DNA of 64,000 nt from Catonia carolina (Eukaryota > Arthropoda > Insecta > Hemiptera > Achilidae): positions 32,480,784 to 32,544,783 of the forward strand of contig JAQMRL010000010.1 in assembly GCA_035578175.1 (NCBI GenBank), written 5' to 3'. Below, piece by piece: positions 23,328-34,835 of the stretch; the first letter of the stretch is position 1; the number at the start of each line of letters is the position of its first letter. The notes below the pieces were generated by a model. The model saw only the letters and a list, made by a program, of their open reading frames with translations, was not told the DNA's origin and searched no databases. The translations under genes were made by a program, and so were the position numbers.

Positions 23328-24267
23328 ACTTTCTCTTGCCTATATGAATATATAGGAAGGAAAGTATTGTTTTCATGTCGATTTTTCGAAATCGAGTTTT
23401 CACCGGATCTATACGTTTTCAGACCCCCTGAACCCAAAAAACATGTTTTTAGCGATTGGTCTGTGTGTGTGTGTGTGTGTCTGTGTGTGAACAGAATATC
23501 TCAAGAACGGAACATCGTACGAACTTGAAACTTGAAACTTAAGTTACATACCACTACCGGACGCGACACGAACATTTTCATCAAAATCGGTCAACCGGAA
23601 GTAGTAGTTTATTCGTATAATTTTTCAGTTTTTTGCGATTTTCTCAAAAACTGGTCCTACGATGTTTTTTAAAATCGCCTATTTTACTCAATTTTTTATT
23701 CTCTACAAGATAGGGTAGGCGCCATGTTTGCTGAAATTCTCGGTGAGGCTGTTTTCACGTAAAAACGTTGTTTTTTTAAGATTACGGCTTTAACATAAAT
23801 TTTAGCGCAAAAACTTATATAATAAAAGTTGTAGAGAATTTAAAAACCTACAACTTCTGTTTCAAACATTTTTTTGTATGACGCTTAGTTTAGCAGTAAT
23901 TAGCGATTTTCTGATTTTTTCTCACGAAAACGTGTGAAAAATCGATTTTTTAAAGATTTTGGCCTTAGTATGCATTTTACGACAAAAGTGTATATAATTT
24001 AATTTATAGAAAATTAAAAGATCTACAACTTTTATTAAACGTATTTTTCTCTACAGAGCCTAGTTTAGAGAGAAAGAGTGATTTTCCGTATTTCTAAGCC
24101 AAACTGAGGTTGATTTTCATTTTGCATCATTCACTCATGATTAAAATAAGGTTATGTTTTTGAGGTTAGTTTTTTGTTTATTTCTAATATTTTATTATTA
24201 ATGTTAGGTTTATTGTTAATTATTTGCATTGGCAAGAGAAAGTTGTGTGAGTGTTTCACACCAGATT
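23328..24267 (+). mobile_element. Family H (HINE-like) reference copy, full length
   Basis: This is the best complete copy, about 940 bp. In order it has the 13-bp subterminal repeat actttctcttgcc (23328-23340), a palindrome-rich leader (ttttcgaaatcgagttttca) and a GT microsatellite (23462-23490). Next come two diverged tandem blocks of about 160 bp (about 23755-23915 and 23917-24085), each with ctacaactt and a tagttta-type motif. It closes with the inverted repeat ggcaagagaaagt (24231-24243), the hairpin gtgtgagtgtttcacac (24245-24261) and cagattta. No transposase, Rep or helicase motif is present. Subterminal repeats, an internal microsatellite and a 3' hairpin are the known hallmarks of Helentron-derived HINE/DINE-1 elements; the assignment is by structure only. 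Confidence 0.85.
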
Positions 24268-24462
24268 TATTTTATTGTTGTATTGCAACAAATCTGATAA
24301 TTTTTGTGAAATTTTTAATAAATCTTGTATTTTGCATCAATGTTGCATTTATCCTAGATTGTGATTCAAAAATAATTGTTTGGAAAATTTTTAAACAGTT
24401 CCATATGGGACTCTTAATCAAGTACACCTTGATTTTTATAAGTTAAGTAACTTAAGTTTTGT

Positions 24463-24673
24463 ACAAACGAAGGCCGACCATTCCTAAGAGAGTACGGTTA
24501 ATTTAACCCTAACCATCTAAATACACCTATAGTCCAGTTTAGTATTGAAATCCGTATAAAAGTACCTACTTTTACTAGGATTTAAACCACTGATCTTCGT
24601 TTCTGAAAATCAGCTGTTAAACAACTTGACTCGTTGCGACGACTTTACCACTAGACCAACTCGGTGGCTTAAG
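24463..24673 (-). repeat. S4 SINE, 3'-truncated
   Basis: The minus-strand head (accactagaccaactcggtg on the plus strand) and B-box area (aggatttaaacc) are present. The body runs only to about the ggccgaccattcct block. Confidence 0.75.
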
Positions 24674-25924
24674 TCGAACGGAAAACCCAAAAAGAAAAAC
24701 CTATTATGAATTCCTGTTAAACAACTTCCAATTATTAAAAAATACATAATTTCATATTGAAGTAATTTTGTTGTATGTTCATTTTATTTTTTAAATGTTA
24801 CCATAAGTAATCATTTATTTACATAAATTATTTTCGTTAATTATATATTTTCCGTGTATTGTTTTCTTCATTTATTTATTTTTTTTATTTTGGAACTGTA
24901 ATGTACATAACAATAGATTTTTTATTATTTTCGGTTGATTGTATTTGTCATAGGCCTATATAACGTTTATCAGTGTTATTTAAACTTCCTGTTTATCACT
25001 TCCCTGTAATTATATGATAATATTTACATAAAACTTTGTAGTTAACAATTATGTACTAGGTTTAATTTTTTATTATCGTTATCTCATCGTAATTCAATTC
25101 TTTTTGTTCGGATTATTGAACCCACAATATCTTTGTGGTTGAACCATCGTAAAACAGTGTAATCTTGTCTGTAATATGTTTATGATAATTTTTTTTAAGT
25201 TAATAATGTATAACAAGGAATATATTGTTAATTATTAAACACATCAGTTAAGTTTAATGTATTCACTTAACTTTTTAATGTGTTTCCTTAAACTATTTCA
25301 ATCTAGACAACTGTGATTAAAGTTCCTTTATTTAAATACCTTCTAAATTGTGTATGTTATAAATTAATCTTCATTGTTGCTTCATTAAACAAATAAAATT
25401 ATATCAATCAATTGACCTTCGTATAAACTTTCCCTTTTTTTTAAATCTTTTATAAATATATTATTACTCATTAATATTATTTCTTAATCACCTTTAATTA
25501 ATTTAAAACACTTTTATATAAATAAAATTGATTTATTGTGTTGTCAGATCCTCGTTGGTTTTTTTTTGTAAAAATAAGTTAATAAAATTAATTTTCTATG
25601 TAAAAAACTTTGATGCAAACTTTATAGGATTTTAAAATTTCTAAACTTATTAATTATACAGTTTATAATTTGCATATTTATTTAATTAAATTTGATACAT
25701 TTGTGTCAGTTTTAATTAATAAAACTTTTATTTAATAGCAGTGAATTTTAATTTTTAATCCTATATTGGTTTTTGTAACAGATTTTTTTATGCATTCGTT
25801 TTCATAGGTGTATATATTTTTTTAGTTTTGAGCTAATTGCGAATTAAATTTTTTTATTGGATCATGTCAACCTCTTTTTTTCATGTGGACCTCTTTTACA
25901 TATCAATGAATTCGTGTTTATTTC
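24674..25924. other. Very AT-rich DNA, no feature seen
   Basis: Long AT tracts with no coding signal or shared repeat. Confidence 0.5.
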
Positions 25925-26130
25925 ATACGCCCAGTAGTTCTTAATTCTCTCCGTGTGGGTTGTTTTCAGTTCTAGCCGACCAATTTATCTTCGTCATTTT
26001 CTTGATTTTACGTGATTATCCCAGGCGGTAGTTAATAATTTTTCAGAATTTGGTTATTCGAATACTGGTTTATTCCTCCAGATCTTGTGTGATTTCCTTT
26101 GTATAGCTGGTTTGTATCTGCCTGTTTTCA
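25925..26130 (-). mobile_element. Possible LINE scrap
   Basis: On the minus strand a broken frame includes SRKIKKMTKINWSARTENNP, similar in style to LINE C-terminal regions. It has stops on both sides. Weak evidence. Confidence 0.3.
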
Positions 26131-26284
26131 GTTTATTGTAAAATCTTTAATAGTATATTTATTATGTATTCTTTTTATGTGTTCGTAAAACCCTGTCGTC
26201 GTTTTTAATAGTTAGTTTTTTTTAAAGTGGCATCAAAGCTTGGTCGATAGCTGCTATTTTGGGTTTTGAAACTAGAATAGTACA

Positions 26285-26375
26285 TTTAATGTGTAATAAT
26301 TATCAGATCCTACCCAAGAATAAATTCCGGGTTCTTGCTGTTTTGTTGCTAGCTTGCTAACCATTATACCATCGT
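26285..26375 (-). repeat. tRNA-like SINE head, eroded
   Basis: On the minus strand the order gatggtataatggttagcaa and then a degenerate B-box area (aacccggaattta) is tRNA-like. No clear body was identified. Confidence 0.35.
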
Positions 26376-26697
26376 GTCTGATTTTTAAATAGATTTGTTA
26401 ATTTTACCTAAGTTTGAATTCATATAACGTTCTTCTGGGTTCTTAGTATTTTTTAAAATCTTTAAAATTATTTAATTAGTTTACTTGCATTAACTGTTGG
26501 GTGATTACCGATTATAGCTTGTTATATTATACTACAACCTTGTAGTACGGTATGAAAACTATCCTAACCTTTCCCGTAATTATACCCAGGATCGTCTATT
26601 TTGTTGTCTAGTACATTATTAATTAATCTCGTACTTGGCCAGTCCATGTTTGATATTTATCTAAAATTAATTCAGAATTGATTTTCATGTTTATATT

Positions 26698-27137
26698 TTG
26701 TTATTTAGGTTATCAGCCGAAAGGCTGGTTTGAACCTCTAGAAGCTTTACTAACTAAAACGAGTTGGTTTACCTTGCCTTCCTCACTGAGTACAAAAGTG
26801 GCTATTTTTGCACAATGGTATAAGCCTTTTGTACTATAAATACTATTAGCCTATGCTTATCAGCATACCAGGCCCTCCGAAAAGCATCTACTCTGCACCC
26901 TGCAAATGACACCTTCACTTCATTCACCATAAGGTCTGGTTGTATAATGAAATTCATTACTTTCAGAGAAGAAAACTCTGATTAGTGTCTTTTACACCTG
27001 TACTTCTTCTGTTCTTGAATGCTTTAGTCTTATAATTGGCTGACCACGTGATAAGAGACAGAATTATTTTTTGTAGCCCTGGAACCAACAGATCGAGTGC
27101 AAATACTTTAACACGCTACCTCCCTGTTATGAGCGTT
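26698..27137 (-). repeat. S2 SINE-like element
   Basis: It contains the stem cagccgaaaggctg and all main S2 blocks to ctccctgttatgagc. A ~50-bp extra segment around 26803-26855 (ggctattttt..actattagcc) is also hinted at by the copy at 57775, so it may mark a subfamily. Confidence 0.85.
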
Positions 27138-28024
27138 ATGAGTATTTGTATAATCATAAAAAATATAGTAGCGGAAGATGAATATTTCTTTTAGTAGACC
27201 AACTTAATTTTTCCGTGTTTTGTAGGTTGTGACAAAGTGTGTTCTCAAAGCTATCATCACATATTTAGCAAAATTTAAAACTACTTTTGACTTCGGTTGT
27301 TTATTTATTATATTGATTCAATTGGGACAGTTATTAAGAGTAACTGAAAATAGAGATACTGAAATGTTTGTGTGATAAAAAAAAATTGAAACCAGTGTGT
27401 GAATTAGTTTTGTTAAGTGTTGTAATTTTCAACTAGTCACCAACTTTTGTTCTATAATAACTAATTTGTTACCGGTATTTAATTTTAAAACTAGTTTTCT
27501 TGAGCAATTATTTTTATGAATCGGTGTTACAGTTACAGTAAAATATACTAAACATACGACCTGTATAAATTATGATAATCAGCCTTTATTTTTTTCTGTA
27601 GTGGTTGTCCTATTTAAAGTGGAATTAACTTGTATTAATGAAAAAGGGAAAACTAATATTCAATTGGTTGATTTTTACTACTTATATTTTATTTATTGAT
27701 AGTTTTAAATTATCTCAGTTTCGTAAATTAAATAAACATTTCAGATTAACAATATTCGTAGTAAAATTTAACTTTTTTTATAATTGGGTGAGATTGCCAA
27801 ATTCAATTTCACGCTTAATTTTTCGGTTGTCTTAATTTAATTTAAACTTTGAGATGTGTATTTTAATGTTCATTCAGTTTAAATTTTATTATAAAACTTA
27901 ATTCTACCAAATGTTTAAGAAATATATAAAAATAATTTATTAATGAATTGAAAAATTGTGTGTGTAATTTTTGTATCTTTTACGAGTCATTTTTATGAAG
28001 TAAAATTACGTTTCGATATTTCTA
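27138..28024. other. AT-rich DNA, no feature seen
   Basis: A 65-codon plus-strand opening near 27638 has an AT-driven composition (K, N, F, I, L rich) and no motif, so it is not called. Confidence 0.4.
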
Positions 28025-28255
28025 GAAGCTTTTTTCTGTTTTCATTTTTCTCCTTTCTTCCGTTCGCCAAATGTTTTTCTTTTGTTATTTGTGGAAGACC
28101 TTGAAGTTAGTCAGTAGTATGAATTTGTTTCGTTCTATTTCTTTTCTTAGTTTATTCCAATCTCAAGTCCTATAAATCTGTTTTGTCAACAGTTTTTCAT
28201 CCATTTTATAGTTTTCGGTTTTCTTAATTTATAAATTTATAAATTTCATATTCTT
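28025..28255 (-). mobile_element. Possible LINE C-terminal scrap
   Basis: On the minus strand a broken frame reads KKNIWRTEERKEKNENRKKL, similar to the basic tail (WTEERKKxxSERMK-like) of the LINEs at 12366 and 51925. The frame is interrupted. It lies about 370 bp upstream of the putative host exon. Confidence 0.4.
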
Positions 28256-28619
28256 TTTTGCAGAATTTTGTGTTAATTACCTTACGTAGGTAAATTTGAA
28301 GTACCCTATATGAAACTTCGTATTATACTAAGAAAACTATAAATGTGAAATACTAATTACCTCTACTAATAACGTCAGTTACCATTCATCGTTGACCAAA
28401 ATTTTGTCTTAATACATTTATTTAATTTTTATATAAATACATTTTTTTATAAAGATAAACGGATTTAGAATTTATATTTGGTTGTGTTTGTTTATGAAAC
28501 AAAATATTTTTTTCGTATCTGTTTATTAAGTATTTCGATTTTGACGGTAATGTGAAAGAAAGTGTAGTGATTAACACGTGGTATCTGCTGTGCCTTCGTC
28601 ATCATATAGTTTATAGTGT

Positions 28620-28625
28620 ATGTAA
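28620..28625 (+). promoter_or_regulatory. Start-stop element overlapping the exon ATG
   Basis: The sequence ATGTAATG places a minimal upstream ATG-TAA directly over the probable start codon at 28625, sharing one base. If it lies in the 5' UTR, such a start-stop would be expected to lower initiation or make it depend on reinitiation. Transcription across this site is not shown by the sequence alone. Confidence 0.4.
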
Positions 28626-28817
28626 TGTTGGCTGCGGCAAGAACTAGAGGAGGCAGTGGACGGCCTGGTCCTCAAGAAGGAATCGATCATTTAATTTTGT
28701 TACCAGAAAGAGTTCTCTCTATGGATAGTGCCTCTCTCAGACAAGATTTAGCAGGACTCGATTTCAGCTTACACCTTTTACATCGTACTCCAGCTCCGCA
28801 AGGCAACGTTTGGCTAT
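28625..28817 (+). CDS. Probable first coding exon of an unrecognised host gene
   Basis: The frame opens at ATG 28625 and gives 64 codons plus one base before a consensus donor GTAAGT (28818-28823). The next exon would therefore complete a split codon. The peptide begins MLAAARTRGGSGRPGPQEG and continues with a hydrophobic DHLILLPERVL, then LAGLDFSLHLLHRTPAPQG. Codon use and composition differ from the AT-driven ORFs around it: alanine, glycine, proline and arginine codons are common, and sequence quality drops at once past the donor. The N-terminus looks disordered and basic, with no signal peptide or membrane segment. The longer open frame through 28969 is intron read-through. I do not recognise the family. 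The assumed start has G at -3; an in-frame ATG at codon 33 is an alternative. No further exon was found in the window. Confidence 0.6.
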
Positions 28818-28823
28818 GTAAGT

Positions 28824-29297
28824 TTTTCTTTAAAGTAAAATATTTTATGCTACGTTTCTTTCCACTCTTAACTCTCTCTCTCGTTTTTTTATTTAACCTA
28901 AAACTCTCAGAAGCTCTCAACATAAAGTTCACAATATTATTACTGTTACACTGTAACATGATATTTTAGCTTACGTAAATTATGCATCTATCCCAAACAG
29001 TTTTCTTAGCTTTTATCTTTGAATTTTTGAGTATACCAACACTTCTTTCAAGTTTTATATTATTTTTTATACCCTGAATAACGTACGGCTTGCCCATAAA
29101 TATATTACCATTTTTTTACGGATTAGAACGTTTTCTTTTGAGTCTACCGGTTTATTTTTAAATTATCCGTTCTCAAGGATGGTTATGTTACGGTTTTATT
29201 ATTTACGGCCAATAGCTGGGTTTAATTGGTCGTAATTTAGATTTATATTCATAAATTTAAAATAAAGTTATTTAATTTTAAATTAGATAATCTATGT
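28824..29297. other. Presumed start of a long intron
   Basis: It is AT-rich with a pyrimidine-rich first part (ctcttaactctctctctcg). No acceptor followed by coding-like sequence is visible. Confidence 0.4.
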
Positions 29298-29683
29298 TGT
29301 TGTTTAAGTCATCAACCGGAAGGCTGGTTTGAACTTCTAGTGGCTTTACTAAATAAAACTAGTGAAATGGTTTACCATGCTTTCCTCATTGATTGGAAAA
29401 TTATGCTTATTAGCATGCCAGGTCCTCTGAAAAGCATTCACTTTCCACCCTGCTAATGACACTTTCACATCATTCTCACTACAGGGTCTTATTGTACAAA
29501 AAAATTCATTACTCTCAGAGGAGATCTGTGCCTAGTGTATTTTACACCTCTACCTCTTTTGTTCTTAAATGTTTGTCATATAATTTGTTGACCATGTGAT
29601 AAGAAAGAGAACCATTTTTGTAGCCTTGGAACTAGCAGATCGAGTGCAAATAATTTAACACTACGTCTGCCTGTTATGGGTAA
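29298..29683 (-). repeat. S2 SINE-like element
   Basis: Full-length S2 with a stem-loop end (caaccggaaggctg) and far end ctgcctgttatgggt. Flanks (aatcta on both sides) may be a short decayed target duplication. Confidence 0.85.
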
Positions 29684-30214
29684 TGAGACAATCTAGGCCT
29701 ATATGTAATTATAAAATCAAAACCTATTCAATGAGTTTTGCTTATCACGATATCTCCAGAATCATGAGGCTTAGAATCCTAAAATTTAAATTGTATTGGT
29801 AGGACATTGGAAATCTGTTGTAAAAAAACATTCTACTTTAAGGTGAAATTTGGGCGAAATTTAGGGTGAAAAAGCGTTGTCTATATAATTTACGATTTTT
29901 TATTAAAACCGCTTTAATATCGGAAGTTTTTTTTTAAATTAGAATTTCAAGTTGTATTTCAAGAGAACCATGCGTATAAATAAATTAAATTAAAGATAAT
30001 TTAGATTGCTTCGTATATGTTTTATTTTCCGATGCTTGGTGTAGATTTTGTGGTTTAATTCATTTAAGTGTATGAACATTGTAAAGTAAATAAAAGTCGT
30101 ACGCATTTTCATTTGAATTTTTTTGTGTGAATAGGTAAAATATGTCCGAATGAGGTCAGTTAGACAATTTATGAAATTTATGTAGGAAAGAATAACTAAT
30201 AGTTTTGTTTATAA
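29684..30214. other. AT-rich DNA, no feature seen
   Basis: No gene or shared repeat was recognised. Confidence 0.4.
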
Positions 30215-30400
30215 TACGTTTAACCCTCCCTCATTTATTTATTCCGGTATTCATCTCTTCCTCGGTCTATCAGCATCTCTAATTCCCGCCGATTCATATT
30301 TCCACGCTCGTAGTGGCATTCGTATGCAAGAAGTTGGATGGCCAATTCTCCCTGTATTGCTCAAAGGTGCTACATTGAGCTATGTTCTTATCTATCATCT
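30215..30400 (-). mobile_element. LINE 3' fragment
   Basis: The minus-strand reading contains RGNMNRRELEMLIDRGRDE near the 3' end, resembling a conserved LINE C-terminal segment. The plus-strand text (cctcggtctatcagcatctc) matches the style of the LINE tails at 3421 and 11540. No intact frame. Confidence 0.5.
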
Positions 30401-30599
30401 AATAATTGATAATATTAAAATACCAGAAAAAATTTAGATATAATTATTTTTAATTGAAAAAGTTTTTGTGAACTTCAGTATTAATGTAGTCGAATATAAT
30501 AAAAATATATTGTCAGTTAAGTGGTTACTTCCCTCGTTTGTTATATATTTAATCAATCTTAATGTTACTTGACTTATATAATACGAAATTTTAATTTTT

Positions 30600-30730
30600 A
30601 GCGACTACTGGGTTTTGGTACTTTGACGATTGTTTTTACCGTGATAAGAATTTCCAGACCATAGCCGGGAAGTGAACTCGGGACCTTTCATTTTGTAATT
30701 GATGCAATTACAGATACATAATTATTGATG
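30600..30730 (-). repeat. S11 tRNA-like SINE fragment
   Basis: It shares ttccagacc.tagccggga plus a B-box-like gttcacttcc (minus strand) with the copy at 61760-61905. Confidence 0.45.
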
Positions 30731-30774
30731 AGGTTCAAAATCTATTTGAATGTTGCATTTTATTATATTTTAGT

Positions 30775-30960
30775 TTTAAATGAGTCTTCGGTTAGGCAAG
30801 CGACTTTGTATGGTGACCATTCATGAACAAACTCATCTGTAAATCCCTGTTCAAATTCATGCCTGATCCACGTCAAAAATACAGCAAAAAAGCAGCAAGC
30901 CAATTGGGTGGTTGTCAATAATGTACAGTTCCCGATAACAAATAAAAGCTAAAAAAATGA
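30775..30960 (+). repeat. S8 SINE
   Basis: The head ggttaggcaagcgactttgt, then B-box-like gttcaaattc and the tail tgtacagttcccgataacaa match the copy at 60500-60741 in the opposite orientation. Confidence 0.65.
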
Positions 30961-31949
30961 ATGTAGTTTTTGTACCTACGGACTTTCTTCATTTTTAATT
31001 TACTATTTATTTGTGCGGATTTCTCTATTCACGCTATTTCAGTTCGTAGTGACTGATGCAAAAAAGATTAATTTGTAATCTGTGTAGAGCATATTTTATG
31101 CTTATGTTGTGTCATTCTTTTATATTTTCCCCCCGACCATTCTTTCATTACTAAAAGTCCCGTAAACTTAAAAATAAACAACCGTGAAACAATCTCCTAG
31201 TTCGTGACAAACGTGACGGTCAGTCAAGTCAGGTGGTTTTTTACACCCTTCTCTTCAACAGGTACTTCTAAATAAGTCTTTTTTGTTACGTTGTTGATGT
31301 TTCAATTGTATTCATTATGAATACAGGTGTTGAAGTTCTCTTCCGGTTTGAATAAAATACGGGACTTTGTAAGTCCGTCTATATTTAGTTAAAATGTCAG
31401 GAGCTTATACTTCTTTTTATTGATTGTACATTCTCCAACGTACAACGGTATATGTATTAGTGTCAGCGTCGCTGTCATATTTATGTTAATATCGTTTAAT
31501 AAAAGTTAAAGCTTACGTTGTGTTTTAATTATTTTTTAAATTTGTGATTTTCAGTATTTTTCGAAAAAAAGTTAATAGATAGAATTTTTTGTTCTTACAA
31601 AATCTGTCGATGGTTGTTTTTTGCTACTACTGTACATTCTTGACGATTGTTTCATGGACTACCTATTCGGTAGCTCACCAAGTGTTAAGTTTAATGCCTC
31701 GGTATGGATTCTTGAAGAGAAACATGGTTTCCTATACCATTTTCATATTTGAATTCCAATTTAACCAATTTATTCTTACCTAAAACAATTATTTAGATTT
31801 AGTTATTTAAATATAATTGTACAAATAAACAATAGTATTATTTTAGGTCCTTTTTATTACGTTTGAGTGGTTTGATGTTTTGATAAATATACCTTCATCT
31901 GCATATAATTTTTTTTATTTATTCCTGCCACTGAAACCTTTTTTCCTTC
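30961..31949. other. AT-rich DNA, no feature seen
   Basis: No gene or shared repeat was recognised. The 64-codon ORF near 31589 has no motif. Confidence 0.4.
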
Positions 31950-31961
31950 ATTATTTTATCA

Positions 31962-32278
31962 TAACCTACCGGGTTGGTCTAGAGGTAAAGTCTTCGCCAA
32001 AATCAGCTGTTTAACAGCTGATTTTCGGAGACTTAGGTTCCTGGTTCAAATCCTAGTAAAGGTAGTTACTTTTATACGGATCTGAATACCAGTCAGTGGT
32101 TGCCGGCGTACTTTGATGGTTGGGGTTCAATTAACCATCCTCTCTAGGGAATGGTCGATCTGGGTCTGTACAAGAATACACGTCGCACACTTCATCCTCA
32201 TCTCATTGGGTCATGGGGTTGGTAATTGTTCTGAATTGAACAGATTGCAACGTACACATATTAGGAATTTAAAAAAAA
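31962..32278 (+). repeat. S4 SINE, full length with target duplication
   Basis: It has a complete head (gggttggtctagaggtaaag, hairpin with atcagctg, B box ggttcaaatcc), body and A tail. It is flanked by a perfect 12-bp direct repeat attattttatca (31950-31961 and 32279-32290). The exact duplication shows retroposition and a relatively recent insertion. Confidence 0.95.
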
Positions 32279-32619
32279 ATTATTTTATCAAGAACCGTAC
32301 TTTTGAATTTGAACTACAATAAAATTTGTTCGTTGGTTTTTGGCGTTGGGATCTGAAACTGAAGATAAGACATCCAGTTCGTTTTTTGATCATAGCTTAA
32401 CTGTAGGCATCAGGTCAAGTTCATGAAATCGTTTACTTAACTGGTTAAACTTTCTTGTACCAAACATAACCAGTTGATTTAGTGAACTGGTAATAAGCTT
32501 CGAAATTTTTGCAAGGTTTCTTTGATGGAGTAGTTTAACATAGCATATCTCTACGTTATGCACTTTTCCCAGTTCGGTTAGGTTACTGTGAACCACGCTT
32601 AGAATTGTCTATTTACTAA

Positions 32620-33145
32620 TTCTTCTTTTTCCTTTTCTGACCAGATGGTTCTTGTCTTCCTTCTTTTGGTTTTCTTCTGGTATTCCTTAACACTTTAATG
32701 ACTGTCCTGTGAAGTTTTAATAACTTGTAGTGGATAAGTTTTTCAAGTTTTATTATTATGTTTTTTATTTCCTTTCATTTTTCTGAGGATTTTTCACAGA
32801 AGATTATCTCCATCAATTAATATTGATATAAATTGGCCACCTAAATCAATCAAACCATTGGACCCAATATAAATACCTCTCTTACATGCTCTTATCTGTT
32901 TTCCAGTGCTTTTGTGTTATGTTTTGCTCTCTTAAATCCTCCTTGAACCAGTTGATATGTGTCGTACCTTTTTCATTATATATTCCATAAATACTTCTGG
33001 CTGTTCTCTCTGTTGGGATTCTCTTGATGGGTGCGTAATAGCACACTCTTCTCATTCTGAATAAGGTTGTCAGTTTCTCAGTATTTTGACAAAGTTCTTC
33101 ATTCCAGCGCGGCTTGTAATCTAACCCTTCATTCTTAGATCCCAA
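32620..33145 (-). mobile_element. LINE C-terminal fragment
   Basis: The minus-strand ORF reads LTTLFRMRRVCYYAPIKRIP, ERTARSIYGIY, then INWFKEDLREQNIT. This order (a KRRLRFYGHIxRM-like motif, then WFKEVEEDL-like) is typical of insect LINE C-termini. The basic tail (IWSEKEKEEL-like) follows at about 32640-32690. Several substitutions destroy conserved residues, for example GH to AP. Confidence 0.7.
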
Positions 33146-33179
33146 TATATTTTTTATAACGTTTCGACAGCGTAGAAAC

Positions 33180-33180
<1 letters not shown>

Positions 33181-33214
<34 letters not shown>

Positions 33215-33234
33215 TCCCTTACTCTCTCTCTCTG
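33181..33234. repeat. CT microsatellite
   Basis: About 14 uninterrupted CT units, then a short interruption and more CT units. Confidence 0.95.
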
Positions 33235-34021
33235 CTTAAATAACTCACTCACTTACAGGAAGGTCAACAAAAAAATTCATGATAGGAATTCAGAAAAATA
33301 TTTTTGGTAATCGGTCGTCAATTTTGTTTATTCATTTGTTACTGCGTTCCTTAAATTAATAACGGTTTGAAATGATAAAAATATACATTCAAAAGCAACG
33401 TTTGGTATCCTGTTTGCATAATCCACTCTCAGAAATACACTTTTCCCAGTAGACTACTACTTTTTAATTTAAAAAAAAAATCAAAAACGGAAATGCTGTA
33501 TTCATCATTTCACTTAAAGAAGTTATTCATAATCTTAACAACAACAACTGAATTATTATAAATCATTCGATATATTAAAGAAATTTGAAATCTCTCCTCG
33601 TTCGTAATTATGTTATCGATCATTTTGCTGTTGTTTTCCAATAGATTATGCATTTTAAACATCAATTAAGTGTCTTCTATCAATTTTAAAACCGGATTAG
33701 ATCATATCAGTTAAGGTCTATTTAAAACTTAATGTTATGAAGCATGGTACTTTAAGAAGAGTACAGTTTGTTGTAGGCCTATACCAAGTTACTTCCATTG
33801 AAGATTGATCGTTTTAAATTTATAACGGTATTACATGTCGATTCGGAATTATATACTACAGTAATAGGATTTTTTGTGATCTTTCATCCATCATTTTTAT
33901 GTTTGTTTTATGACATAATGATGGCATCTTTCATATTAGACTGTTATTTATATGGGCCGATTAATCATTAATAAATTATATAATGTATTTAAGTATGATT
34001 ATCTCATAAATTTTTAGAGTA
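33235..34021. other. AT-rich DNA; part duplicated at about 35030
   Basis: The sequence ggtcgtcaattttgtttatt followed by catttgttactgcgtt (about 33313) matches ggtctttaattttgtttatc followed by catttgttattgcgtt (about 35050). It is thus a dispersed or duplicated AT-rich repeat with both copies in the same orientation. No gene was seen. Confidence 0.5.
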
Positions 34022-34403
34022 CAGGCATTCATTAGAATTACACGTTTTAATTTGCACGATTTTGAAGTTACGCGGTTGTCATTTTAGCACCCTTTCTTAA
34101 ATATACGCGGCTCCAGTTTTTCAAACTTTTTAGAGACAGTTTGAGATTTTTGCAGGCGTAATCGGAAACTGTATTTTTATTATTATTTGTGCTTGATAGT
34201 AATATTTTTGTCATTTTAGTTTAAATTACATCATGTTAAATCCAAATCAACGTTTTCAAATTATTTTAATCCTTCCTGTGGAACGAGTCATATATTATTA
34301 CTATAATGTAATCTTACAGGAAACGTGGTCTTGATGTACGCGGTTTTGAATTACGCGCCGATTTTTCGGAACGAATTAACCGCATAAAATCAAGGGATGC
34401 CTG
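34022..34403. mobile_element. Pogo/Tigger-like MITE with TA target
   Basis: The left end caggcattcattag and right end gggatgcctg are inverted over about 10 bp, and TA lies at both outer edges (34020-34021, 34404-34405). Internal acgcggt and ttacgcg motifs are inverted subterminal repeats. The end pattern (a caggcatccc-type terminus) resembles pogo-derived MITEs. No coding capacity. Confidence 0.75.
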
Positions 34404-34436
34404 TATATTTTTATTTTATGTAATACGTATAAAATT

Positions 34437-34835
34437 TGCCCATAACGGGCAGGTGGAGTGTTAAATTGATTGTACTCGATCTGTTGGTTCCAGGGCTACA
34501 GAAAATAGTTCTGTTTCTCATCACATAGTCAGCCAATTATATGACAGGACTATTTTAGAACAGAAGAGGGAGTGGTGTAAAAGACACTAGCCAGAGTTAC
34601 CTCCTCTGAGAGTAATGAATTTTACTATGCAACCAGACCCTGTGGTGAATGAAGTGAAGGTGTCGTTTGCAGGTTGGAAAGTGAGTGCTTTTCGGAAGGC
34701 CTCATGCTGATAAGAATACTCTTTCAACTCAGTGAGGAAGGCAATAGTAAACCACCTCACTTCTCGTTTTTACTTAGTAAAACCTCTAGAGGTTCAAACC
34801 AGCCTTTTGGCTTTTGACCTAAACAATAACCCGTA
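34437..34835 (+). repeat. S2 SINE-like element, full length
   Basis: This is the only full-length copy reading on the plus strand in its proposed sense. It starts gcccataacgggcaggtgg and ends with the stem-loop (accagccttttggctttt) and gacctaaacaata. Confidence 0.85.

Noticed and set aside
24174..24446. 90-codon plus ORF rich in L, I and F (membrane-like)
   Set aside because: Its first half is the end of a family H copy; the hydrophobic look comes from T-rich codons.
28818..28969. C-terminal part of the 117-codon ORF at the host exon
   Set aside because: It follows a perfect GTAAGT donor and turns into AT-driven, hydrophobic sequence; it is intron.
33181..33234. CT tract as a promoter GAGA-type element
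   Set aside because: It lies next to a LINE fragment with no promoter context; it is best described as a microsatellite.
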